Source of the DNA: JBFWIL01 sp050256015
GTDB lineage: Bacteria; Bacteroidota; Bacteroidia; Bacteroidales; Prolixibacteraceae
DNA length: 30,149 nt
Assembly: GCA_050256015.1 (NCBI GenBank)
Contig: JBFWIL010000003.1
Span: 1-30,149 of the forward strand
Reading direction: 5' to 3'
The translations under genes were made by a program, and so were the position numbers. Of this stretch, positions 1 through 7,261 are shown piece after piece. The notes under the pieces are model-generated. The model was not told the origin of the DNA, did no database searches, and was given only the letters and a program-made list of their open reading frames with translations. Position 1 is the stretch's first letter. Every line of letters begins with the position of its first letter.

Positions 1-270
1 TTTTATGCCCAGACCGGCCCCTATATCGGTATTGGGTTATCGGCCAAAGCAAAAAGCGGCGGCACAGAAGTGGATATCGATTTCGGAGACGGAGACGAAG
101 AAATCAAACGTATGGATCTGGGACTAAACTTTGGAGCCGGAGTTGAGTTTAACATGTTACAACTGGGTATTAACTACGGCTTGGGACTGACTGATCTGGA
201 AAACGCCAGCGAAGCCAAATACAAAAACAGGGTTTTCTCCATCACGGCAAGTTATTTCCTTGACTACTAA
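1..270 (+). CDS. outer-membrane beta-barrel protein, 3' end only
   Basis: The reading frame is open from the first base and ends at TAA 268-270, giving the last 89 residues of a protein whose start lies outside the window. The visible part alternates short hydrophobic/aromatic strands with polar turns (YIGIGLSAKAKSG, then an acidic turn DFGDGDEE, then LGLNFGAGVEFN and LQLGINYGLGLTDL) and ends in a strand followed by SYFLDY. This is the pattern of the C-terminal strands of a small PorT/OmpW-like outer-membrane barrel of Bacteroidota. The family cannot be named more exactly from the fragment, and substrate and partners are unknown. The following gene is on the other strand, so this one is not in an operon to its right. 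Confidence 0.7.
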   Translation, partial: FYAQTGPYIGIGLSAKAKSGGTEVDIDFGDGDEEIKRMDLGLNFGAGVEFNMLQLGINYGLGLTDLENASEAKYKNRVFSITASYFLDY

Positions 271-489
271 AAACCAAGCGGCACAAATCCGGGAACAAAT
301 ATTCAATATTCCAATCAAGTTTTTGCTCAATTATTTCCCAAATAATTTCATGATCGATGCCGAGGGCTATAACAGGTTTGTACAGGCACCGGGAAAATCG
401 TTTCCTCGGGCTCCTGTTCGGACTGAAAAAAAAGGGAGGAGAACCTCTGTCGGTGGCTTGCCCGGGATATCTTTTTGCCCGTAGCATGC

Positions 490-681
490 TTAATACAACT
501 CCGGCCCCGGCAGAGCAATGACCAGAATCAGGTAGAAGATGATCATCAGCGGATTAAAAAAGGCCAGGGCCACAAAAATCAGCCTGATTATCAGGGGATC
601 AATGTCGGGGTTAATGTATTCGGAAATACCCCCACACACACCGGAAATGATCCGGTCTCTTGATTTTCTTAACCTTTTCAT
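490..681 (-). CDS. small PspC-domain membrane protein
   Basis: This is a 63-residue protein made almost entirely of one PspC domain. It has the typical basic start, the R-I-I-S-G-V-C-G-G-I-S-E-Y core around residues 10-22, an I-D-P-L-I-I-R-L-I segment and one hydrophobic transmembrane stretch (about residues 32-57). PspC domains are membrane parts of envelope-stress systems in other phyla. In Bacteroidota they occur as small stand-alone proteins whose role is not well defined. It lies downstream of the large PspC gene on the same strand (115-base gap), so it may belong to the same PadR-controlled module. I see no clear promoter or terminator in the gap. Domain assignment is confident; function is inferred only from the domain. 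Confidence 0.85.
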   Translation of the reverse strand: MKRLRKSRDRIISGVCGGISEYINPDIDPLIIRLIFVALAFFNPLMIIFYLILVIALPGPELY

Positions 682-796
682 CTGTTTATTTTTTTGTTGT
701 TAATGGTCAGAGCTTACCTTTTGCAAATAATCAAGCTCATGCGTGAGTTAATGATTAGTTACTCACAATAATGCCCGGACGGAAAAGACAAGGCTT

Positions 797-2416
797 TCAG
801 TTGGGCTGTAAGCTGCCCTTTTTCATTTTTTCTTCCAGGCCCAGCGGGGTCATTTTCCAATATTTACCGACCATATCGCCGTCCCAGGTGTTCGACACAT
901 TCTCAATATCGTAAATGATCTCTTCCATCTTCTCTCCCAGGTATACGGCCTTCCCTTCCGGAACCTTAACTATAATGTCAACCCCCTGGTCCAGCCAACG
1001 CATACGATGTTCAACCAGAAAATACGGATTAAACAGGATTACAGAATCATTCCGCGTAAAAATATAACTGATGTTCTCCGCATTTTCCCGGGCATTTTCC
1101 AGGCTTCCTCCCCTGGCCTTTTTCCGAATCAGAATAACAAAATCGTCTGTATTACTTTTTTCCACATCCAGCCGGGGACTTCCCAGCAACAAAGGTTCTC
1201 CCTCATGAAAAACCACCTTCATCCTTTCCAGCCGGGCCTTTGGATCCACATCACTGTTAGCATACGGATCATTGCCAAGCTTAAGATAAAGGGTCTTGCA
1301 ATCCGGACAATCAACAAGCTGACTTTTGCTGATCGTGGTCCGCTGGCTGTAATTCCGGATCTGGCTCAGGGTGACCACCGAAAAGGTGATCAGGGCAGCA
1401 AGCCATACCACCAGGGCACTGAAAAAGATCATCCGGTTGTTCGACTTGTACCGGAAAACCATTTTGGTACCGGCAAACAGGATGCCCAGCAGGGGAATGC
1501 CCACCAAAAAGCCAAGTGCAATCATCATGACCGAAAGCGAACCGGAAGGGATAAAGAAATGAGCCAGATACGGTACTTGAAAGTCAGGATGAATATTCCC
1601 CAGCCATGGAATAGCCTCCAGAAAAGAATGTCCGACGGAAAGCGAAAGAATAAAACCAATCAGCCCTACAAAACCGCCCAAAATCAGAAATATGCCGGCC
1701 AGAATCACAATCACTTTAAGAACAACTTTCAGAACATTATACCCTATATCGCCGGCCCGTCCCATGCGTTCCCGTCCCTTCTCGTAACACTCAGAATTGC
1801 GGAATCTGCGATAGCTTTCCTTTACCTCACGGACTTCATCCTTAATTGATTTTTCAATATTAGACACCGTGGCCTCCTGCCCGCGCATTTCCAGCTTTTC
1901 GGCCGTGGTTTTGGCCTTCGGAACTGCAATCCAAAGCATCAAATAAACCAGCAGGGCAATCCCGGCACTGATCCAGAACAAAATAAAAAAGATGATTCGC
2001 AAAACCACTGGATCAATATTAAAATAAGCGCCCATACCCGAGCATACCCCTCCCAGCACACGGTGGTCCGGATCGCGGTACATGCGGCGCTTTACCCGAT
2101 AACCGGACGAAGCAGCCGGTTCCTCATTCTTTTCTTCTTCTGCTGCTTCCCCTTCGGTAAAATCTTCCGGTTTGCCCATCCGGCAAATCACTTCGTCCAC
2201 CCAACTGTCCAGGATAACATCCTTCCCCTCGGCTTCCATTTTTTTTTCGAACAATTCCGCGATACGCGCTTCAATATCCTGAAGGATCTCCCGGCCGTCT
2301 GCTTCTGAACCAAAATGGAGGGAAAGCATATGCAGGTATTCCCGCAATTTTTCATAAGCATCTTCCTCAATATGAAAAACACTGCCGCTTATGTTTATCG
2401 TAAATGTCTTTTTCAT
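797..2416 (-). CDS. PspC-domain membrane protein, long form
   Basis: This 539-residue protein has three parts. Residues 1-90 form a soluble charged region with predicted helices, ending in G-K-P-E-D-F; it resembles the small N-terminal helical domain often found before PspC in Bacteroidota and sensor-like membrane proteins. Residues 110-168 are a PspC domain (V-L-G-G-V-C-S-G-M-G-A-Y, I-D-P-V-V-L-R-I-I-F) with a transmembrane helix. Further hydrophobic helices lie near 229-261, 293-317 and 328-350, and a soluble C-terminal region of about 185 residues follows. It lies 88 bases after the padR-type gene on the same strand, an arrangement in which the PadR regulator commonly represses its neighbour. 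The likely role is envelope-stress sensing or membrane homeostasis. That role comes from the PspC domain and context, not from any catalytic motif, and I see none. Confidence 0.88.
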   Translation of the reverse strand: MKKTFTINISGSVFHIEEDAYEKLREYLHMLSLHFGSEADGREILQDIEARIAELFEKKMEAEGKDVILDSWVDEVICRMGKPEDFTEGEAAEEEKNEEPAASSGYRVKRRMYRDPDHRVLGGVCSGMGAYFNIDPVVLRIIFFILFWISAGIALLVYLMLWIAVPKAKTTAEKLEMRGQEATVSNIEKSIKDEVREVKESYRRFRNSECYEKGRERMGRAGDIGYNVLKVVLKVIVILAGIFLILGGFVGLIGFILSLSVGHSFLEAIPWLGNIHPDFQVPYLAHFFIPSGSLSVMMIALGFLVGIPLLGILFAGTKMVFRYKSNNRMIFFSALVVWLAALITFSVVTLSQIRNYSQRTTISKSQLVDCPDCKTLYLKLGNDPYANSDVDPKARLERMKVVFHEGEPLLLGSPRLDVEKSNTDDFVILIRKKARGGSLENARENAENISYIFTRNDSVILFNPYFLVEHRMRWLDQGVDIIVKVPEGKAVYLGEKMEEIIYDIENVSNTWDGDMVGKYWKMTPLGLEEKMKKGSLQPN

Positions 2417-2470
2417 TTGTTGTTCGTTATATATTTCTGAGCGTATCGAAACCAGACGGTGTCTGACTTC

Positions 2471-2485
2471 CGGTGATACGCACCG
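2471..2485. repeat. short inverted repeat between padR-type and PspC genes
   Basis: CGGTG and CACCG form a perfect 5-base inverted repeat separated by five bases, in the 88-base gap upstream of the long PspC gene. It could be a regulator-binding dyad or a small intercistronic RNA hairpin. It has no T-run, so it is not an intrinsic terminator. The repeat is short enough to arise by chance. Confidence 0.3.
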
Positions 2486-2504
2486 TGTTGGCTTTCGTTA
2501 CATG

Positions 2505-2837
2505 CTATGATTTCCTGTTTTTAATGGCTGTAACCGCACTCACCAGTTCGTCCCAGGATCTGCCGAGTCCCTGGAGAAATTCCTTTCCCCTGGCGGTAAG
2601 CTCATAATACTTGCGGGGCGGACCCTGAGTCGACTCTTCCCAGCGGTAGGCCAGCAATCCGTCGTTTTTCAGCCGGGTTAGCAGGGGATACAGTGTCCCT
2701 TCCACAATAATCATTTTCGCATTCTTCAGCTCATCAATGATATCGCTGGCATAAAGTGGCTTTCCGTCCAGAACAAGCAAAATGCAATATTCCAGAACCC
2801 CCTTCCGCATCTGTGCTTTTGTATTCTCAATCTTCAT
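2505..2837 (-). CDS. PadR-family transcriptional regulator
   Basis: This is a 110-residue winged-helix repressor of the short PadR subfamily. The N-terminal part contains the characteristic helix G-V-L-E-Y-C-I-L-L-V-L (residues 13-23). It is followed by Y-A-S-D-I-I-D-E-L, the recognition region E-G-T-L-Y-P-L-L-T-R-L (about 46-56) and the wing G-P-P-R-K-Y-Y-E-L-T-A-R-G (about 72-84), with a short C-terminal dimerisation helix. Such proteins usually repress their own operon and respond to small molecules or envelope conditions. Here the gene sits between the L-E-x-W-M repeat protein (50-base gap upstream) and the long PspC protein (88-base gap downstream), all on the minus strand, so it probably controls this module. 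The effector is unknown. Confidence 0.93.
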   Translation of the reverse strand: MKIENTKAQMRKGVLEYCILLVLDGKPLYASDIIDELKNAKMIIVEGTLYPLLTRLKNDGLLAYRWEESTQGPPRKYYELTARGKEFLQGLGRSWDELVSAVTAIKNRKS

Positions 2838-2887
2838 GACTCTCCCTGTTTATACACCACAATCAGCACCTGCATCTCCAATCCGGA

Positions 2888-3376
2888 TCAATTATTCCAG
2901 AACCGTTTATCAATCATCCAGGTTTCCAGCTTCAGCTCATCTTCCCGTTCAGGGGTAAAGCGGCTGCAAAAATAACTTTCGCTGGTCATCCAGGTTTCGA
3001 TTTCAAGAGGAATATCACTTTCCTCCTGCAGGATTGACCGGTACGCTCCAAAAAACACCTCATCGGTCATCCAAGCTTCGATCTCAAGAGGTAAATCAAA
3101 GGCCCTTTCCGCCAAAAACCCGCCGTTTCCTGCCCTGACCTGCAGGTCAAGTTCCGCCCGGACAGGTTCTGCTTCCGGAGCGGCTTCCCCGGATGCACTC
3201 ACCATCAGGATGGCGGTCTTCCCAAAGCTGTTATAACTTAAAATCTGCTTCATCAATCCCTGGGCACTGACTGTAAAACTCAGCAAAATAACGCTTACAA
3301 CAACGGCACCTGCTCTCAGTACCAGGCTCCCGATCCGCATGTTTTTGCTTTTTTTGTTAAAATTAATCTTTTTCAT
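2888..3376 (-). CDS. secreted protein with three L-E-x-W-M repeats
   Basis: This 162-residue protein has a basic N-terminus, a hydrophobic stretch at about residues 18-38 and a possible signal-peptidase site after S-A-Q, so it is probably exported to the periplasm or outer envelope. After a variable middle part there are three imperfect repeats: P-L-E-I-E-A-W-M-T-D-E-V-F-F (96-109), P-L-E-I-E-T-W-M-T-S-E-S-Y-F (123-136) and L-K-L-E-T-W-M-I-D-K-R-F-W (148-160), spaced 24-27 residues apart. I recall similar repeats in small Bacteroidota proteins but know no assigned function. It is the first gene of the PadR/PspC module. A second start at base 3340 (residue 13) would give a more compact signal peptide. 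No enzyme motif is visible. Confidence 0.7.
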   Translation of the reverse strand: MKKINFNKKSKNMRIGSLVLRAGAVVVSVILLSFTVSAQGLMKQILSYNSFGKTAILMVSASGEAAPEAEPVRAELDLQVRAGNGGFLAERAFDLPLEIEAWMTDEVFFGAYRSILQEESDIPLEIETWMTSESYFCSRFTPEREDELKLETWMIDKRFWNN

Positions 3377-3479
3377 GACTTGTTTCCTTTCCCTGTTTCG
3401 TTGTTTTTTAAAATTCTCTTTGAACGGTACTTCTGTTTTCTTTTGATTTGGCTTTGAGGCCCCGTTTTTTTAATAAGAC

Positions 3480-3501
3480 GCAACGGGATTAAAACCGTTG
3501 C
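3480..3501 (-). promoter_or_regulatory. hairpin in the leader of the repeat-protein gene
   Basis: GCAACGG (3480-3486) and CCGTTGC (3495-3501) pair perfectly around an 8-base loop. The element lies between the predicted minus-strand promoter near 3558 and the start codon at 3376, so it would be in the 5' untranslated RNA. No T-run follows on the minus strand, so it is not a classical terminator. It may be a leader structure or a protein-binding dyad; I do not recognise a known riboswitch. Confidence 0.35.
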
Positions 3502-3557
3502 ACATGTATAGAACTTTTTTAAAACTACTTCTGTTTTTTACATTGTTTCTTGCATTA

Positions 3558-3565
3558 CAAATATA
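3558..3565 (-). promoter_or_regulatory. putative -7 promoter element for the PadR/PspC module
   Basis: On the minus strand the sequence reads TATATTTG, a full match to the Bacteroidota TAnnTTTG element. A TTGCAT sequence lies about 20 bases upstream in the -33 position. It would give a leader of roughly 175 bases before the start at 3376. Confidence 0.45.
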
Positions 3566-3809
3566 CAACCTTTAACTAGTACTATGCAATACCTAATATC
3601 GTTTTTTTTAATATTTTTTACAAAGAGTAATTCATAAGACTGTAAGCCACTGCTTTAATAAGTGAAAAAATCCGGCGTAAATGAAACTGATTTTTAACCG
3701 GTTATTAATCCATGCTTCATAACAATATCGTTGATTTGCTTACGGGTTAATCAAAAAAACAGATTCAGTATATCATGTCTATATGGAAACAATTACAAAA
3801 CTCAACCTC

Positions 3810-6800
3810 ATGAAAAATTTATCGTTCATTATCACCTGTTCTCTCATGATGCTATTCCTCCCCGGCACCTATGCCCAGCTAACCACCTCCGGCATAACGG
3901 GAGAGGTAACCGCCCCCGATAAGCAGACACTGCCCGGAGCCTCTGTTTTGCTGATCCATGAGCCGACAGGAACCAGTTACGCAAGCTCGACCAACGCTTC
4001 GGGAATTTTCAACCTGTCGAACCTGAACCCCGGCGGACCCTATACCCTGACCATTTCCTACATCGGCTTTTTTCCATATAAAAAGGAAGACATCAGGCTA
4101 AACCTGGGACAAAATCTGCGGATTAACATTTCCCTTGCCGAAAGCAGCTCCGAACTGGAAGAAATTCTGGTGATCGGGGCCGGCGTACAGGCCAGCGCCA
4201 CCACAACAGGATCCAAAACCACTGTTTCCAACGAACGGATCAACACCATGCCTTCCATTAGCCGGGGCATCAGCGATATTGCCAGACTTAGCCCACAGGC
4301 CAGAGTAAACAGCTCAGGCGGACTGGAAATTGCCGGTCAAAACAGCAAATACAACTCCTTTACCATTGACGGGGCAGTGCAAAATGACGTATTCGGACTG
4401 GCCAGCAGCGGCACCAACGGCGGACAAATCGGCATCAATCCGATGAGCATGGATATCATCGACCAGATCACCATTACGTTGTCTCCGTACGACGTGACGC
4501 AAAGCGGATTTTCCGGAGCAGGGATCAACGCCGTAACCAAGAGCGGAACCAATACTTTTTCGGGCTCCGTCTATGACTATTACAGAAATGAGCAGCTGGC
4601 CGGCAAAACACCGACCGACAACGATGAGTTTAAACGAACGAGACTGGACGAATTTACATCGAATACCACCGGCTTCACCCTTGGCGGTCCCCTGCTCAAA
4701 AACAAACTGTTCTTCTTCACAAACGTAGAGATCCAACGTGACAAAACCCCCAAACCCTATGATTTTTCCACTTACACCGGTTCTGCCACAAAAAGTGAAC
4801 TGGAAGCCCTGGAAAGCAAAATGGGAACAGACTATGGTTACAACCCGGGAAGCTTTGAAAACACGGAAGAGAAACTGGACGCAGAGAAATTCTTCGTAAA
4901 AGTGGACTGGAACATCAGTCCGCAGCATAAATTTTCCATCCGGCATCAATATTCAAAAGGTAAAAGCCTCAGTCCGGGAACATCATCCACGACCAGCATC
5001 TATTTTTCAAATACAGGGATTGATTTTGTATCGACCACCAACTCCACAACGGCCGAGCTGAAAAGTATCTTTGCCAACAAATATGCGAACAGGCTGATGC
5101 TGGGCTATACCAATGTGGATGACAACCGCGACCCTATGGGCGATCCATTCCCCTACGTATACTTCACCAGCGAAAAAATAGGACTGGGAAGCGAACAATA
5201 CTCGACGGCCAACAGGCTCAAGCAAAAAGTGTTCAGCTTTACCGATAATTTCAGCATTTACGCGGGAAAACACAACATCATCCTGGGCATGCATCACGAG
5301 TATTACGATTTCTTCAATGTTTTTATCCGCCAAAACTACGGGTATTATGCCTTTGCAAGCCTGGCCGACTTCATGGCCGGCAATCCGGCTACCCGCTATC
5401 AGAGAACCTTTTCGAATGTGGATGAAATTACCGGCGACGGCACTTCTGCTGCAGCCGAATTTAAATTCCTGCAGCTGGGTTTTTACGCCCAGGATGAATT
5501 GCAGCTTAACGATCGTTTGAGCCTGACCTACGGCTTACGGATCGATATTCCGAAATACCTGGACGACCCGCGCGAGAATACCGATTTTAACAAATACGTG
5601 ATTCCTTACCTGGAAACACAGTATGCGGTAAACTTCAAGGGAGCCAGAACAGGGAAGGCCCCCGGAGCGACGGCCCTTTTCTCCCCCCGACTGGGTTTTG
5701 ACTGGGATATACGTGGAGATAAAAGCCTGCTTCTACACGGAGGTATGGGCCTGTTTACCAGCCGGATCCCGTTCGTATGGCCGGGGGGTATGTTCAACAA
5801 CAACGGTATGACCGTAGGGGCAATTGACGTAAAAACATCCGGTTCTCCTGAGTTGGTATTTAATCCAGACTGGGACAAGCAGCCTTCCGTACAGGGTTCG
5901 CCCTCGGGACAAATCGATCTGTTTGCCGAAAACTTTAAAATGCCCCAGGTATTCCGCAGCAATCTGGCCCTCGACAGAAAATTGGACAATGGTATCTCGG
6001 CAACCATAGACCTTACCTTCACAAAAAACGTAAACAACGTCACCTATCAAAACCTGTTTATCCGGGACCTGGGGAAAAAGATGACCGGAACGGGCGACAA
6101 CCGGACCATCTGGACCGACATCAACAGCGATGTGGATAACAACAGCGGAGCTTCGGGCAAATATACCGATGTTTATCTGGGTTCAAACACCAGTAAAGGA
6201 CACAGCTTCAACCTCATGGTCCAGGCTGATAAAAAATGGGAAAACGGACTGTTTGCAAGCCTTGCCTACAATTACGGCAGAGCCAAATCGATCAACGACG
6301 GGGAATCTTCACAAAACTCCTCCCAATGGAGAGTAGCCAATGCTCACGGGCGAAACAGGCTGAATATGGGATATTCCGTCTATGATCCGGGACACCGCAT
6401 TCTGGTCAGCGTGTCCTATAAATGGGAATACAGCAATTTTGCCAACACCACCTTTTCCGTTTTTTATAACGGACAATCCGGTCAGACATACTCCTACGGC
6501 TATGACAATGGTGTTTCGGCCTATGCCGGACCGGCAGGCGACAATACCGACGGGAAAGATCTTAGCCTGATCTACATCCCCGAAAATCAGGGCGACATCA
6601 TTCTGGTAGACGACGACGCTTATACGGCTGCGCAGCAATGGAGTGATCTGAGCGCCTTCATTGAAGACCATAAATCGCTGAAAGAACACAAAGGAGAGTA
6701 TTTCAGAAGAGGATCGGAAAGGCTGCCTTTTGAAAATGTGGTAGACCTGAAAGTGATGCAGGAATTCAAATTCAGGGTTTCTCCCACCCGCCAAAACCGC

Positions 6801-7046
6801 ATCCAGATAGCACTCGACATCTTCAACTTCACCAACCTGCTGAACAAAGACTGGGGAAGAATGCACTATGCCGACGGCGACTACAATGTATTTCCCATTC
6901 TGAAATTCGCGGGCTACCGGGACGACGGCACGACCCCAACCTATACCTATTGCAATAAAAAAGGGAACGATACCTGGGGCATAGACGACTCCGGACTGCA
7001 AAGCTCAAGATGGCAGGCACAATTCAGTATCAGGTATATTTTCTGA
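3810..7046 (+). CDS. TonB-dependent receptor, Oar-like
   Basis: This 1078-residue outer-membrane transporter begins with a clear signal peptide (MKNLSFIITC, hydrophobic core, cleavage near T-Y-A-Q). An ATG nine codons upstream (3783) is possible, but 3810 puts the signal peptide at the N-terminus. A carboxypeptidase-regulatory-like domain follows (about residues 27-110: I-T-G-E-V, L-P-G-A-S-V, the G-I-F-N-L-S-N-L turn). Then comes a plug region (about 115-235, with F-T-I-D-G-A-V-Q-N and I-N-A-V-T-K-S-G-T-N) and a long beta-barrel ending in an aromatic strand, I-R-Y-I-F. The G-I-N-A-V-T-K-S-G-T-N and T-L-G-G-P-L-L-K-N-K-L-F-F-F features match Oar-type receptors rather than SusC. No susD-like gene follows, so the cargo cannot be assigned to a glycan. 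It is monocistronic, ending at a strong terminator. Confidence 0.93.
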   Translation: MKNLSFIITCSLMMLFLPGTYAQLTTSGITGEVTAPDKQTLPGASVLLIHEPTGTSYASSTNASGIFNLSNLNPGGPYTLTISYIGFFPYKKEDIRLNLGQNLRINISLAESSSELEEILVIGAGVQASATTTGSKTTVSNERINTMPSISRGISDIARLSPQARVNSSGGLEIAGQNSKYNSFTIDGAVQNDVFGLASSGTNGGQIGINPMSMDIIDQITITLSPYDVTQSGFSGAGINAVTKSGTNTFSGSVYDYYRNEQLAGKTPTDNDEFKRTRLDEFTSNTTGFTLGGPLLKNKLFFFTNVEIQRDKTPKPYDFSTYTGSATKSELEALESKMGTDYGYNPGSFENTEEKLDAEKFFVKVDWNISPQHKFSIRHQYSKGKSLSPGTSSTTSIYFSNTGIDFVSTTNSTTAELKSIFANKYANRLMLGYTNVDDNRDPMGDPFPYVYFTSEKIGLGSEQYSTANRLKQKVFSFTDNFSIYAGKHNIILGMHHEYYDFFNVFIRQNYGYYAFASLADFMAGNPATRYQRTFSNVDEITGDGTSAAAEFKFLQLGFYAQDELQLNDRLSLTYGLRIDIPKYLDDPRENTDFNKYVIPYLETQYAVNFKGARTGKAPGATALFSPRLGFDWDIRGDKSLLLHGGMGLFTSRIPFVWPGGMFNNNGMTVGAIDVKTSGSPELVFNPDWDKQPSVQGSPSGQIDLFAENFKMPQVFRSNLALDRKLDNGISATIDLTFTKNVNNVTYQNLFIRDLGKKMTGTGDNRTIWTDINSDVDNNSGASGKYTDVYLGSNTSKGHSFNLMVQADKKWENGLFASLAYNYGRAKSINDGESSQNSSQWRVANAHGRNRLNMGYSVYDPGHRILVSVSYKWEYSNFANTTFSVFYNGQSGQTYSYGYDNGVSAYAGPAGDNTDGKDLSLIYIPENQGDIILVDDDAYTAAQQWSDLSAFIEDHKSLKEHKGEYFRRGSERLPFENVVDLKVMQEFKFRVSPTRQNRIQIALDIFNFTNLLNKDWGRMHYADGDYNVFPILKFAGYRDDGTTPTYTYCNKKGNDTWGIDDSGLQSSRWQAQFSIRYIF

Positions 7047-7076
7047 CATGCACTCCTGTTTGCTTTCCCTTTCCGG

Positions 7077-7114
7077 AAAAAAGGATGTCTCAAAAACCAG
7101 AGGCATCCTTTTTT
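7077..7114 (+). terminator. intrinsic terminator after the TonB receptor gene
   Basis: AAAAAAGGATGTCTC pairs with GAGGCATCCTTTTTT through a 15-base stem (one G-T pair) around an 8-base loop, with a terminal T-run. It lies 30 bases after the receptor stop codon. The A-run/T-run symmetry means it could work in either direction. Confidence 0.88.
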
Positions 7115-7160
7115 GTTGAACCAAACGACTTGCTTTTGATCCATTTTATTAGCACATTTG

Positions 7161-7180
7161 TACCTACCGGTACCTACCGG
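7161..7180. repeat. tandem 10-base repeat upstream of the GH2 gene
   Basis: TACCTACCGG occurs twice in perfect tandem, bordered on each side by TTTG (7157-7160 and 7181-7184). It lies about 80 bases before the beta-galactosidase start, in a position where a promoter or operator would be expected. No full TAnnTTTG element is visible here. It may be a regulator-binding site or a simple slippage duplication. Confidence 0.5.
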
Positions 7181-7261
7181 TTTGACCTGGCCGGAAACGC
7201 AAGGATCCGGTCGTTGTATTACCTGAGAATTTAATGTAAGGAAAACCTAATTTTTAAACCC

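Larger units (their letters stand above)
3377..3809. other. AT-rich divergent intergenic region
   Basis: This 433-base stretch separates the minus-strand PadR/PspC module from the plus-strand TonB receptor gene and holds no convincing coding sequence. It contains a promoter-like element for the minus strand (3558-3565), a perfect 7-base hairpin (3480-3501) and two copies of TACTTCTGTTTT (3428-3439 and 3526-3537). A weak plus-strand -7-like element, TTGATTTG, lies at 3731-3738. It also has several long T-runs. The long leader implied for the minus-strand gene (roughly 175 bases) is unusual for this window. Confidence 0.55.

Noticed and set aside
271..489. Short frames between the first gene end and the small PspC gene
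   Set aside because: Frames on both strands overlap each other, have no domain, signal or promoter, and look like noncoding sequence. No clear terminator was seen there either.
1007..1849. A 280-codon plus-strand frame opposite the long PspC gene
   Set aside because: It is opposite a gene with a clear PspC domain; its translation has no domain and is unusually rich in Q, N, H and K.
6309..7001. A 230-codon minus-strand frame inside the TonB receptor gene
   Set aside because: It is antisense to barrel-coding sequence and lacks family features; similar frames at 4314-4949 and 5007-5333 were rejected for the same reason.
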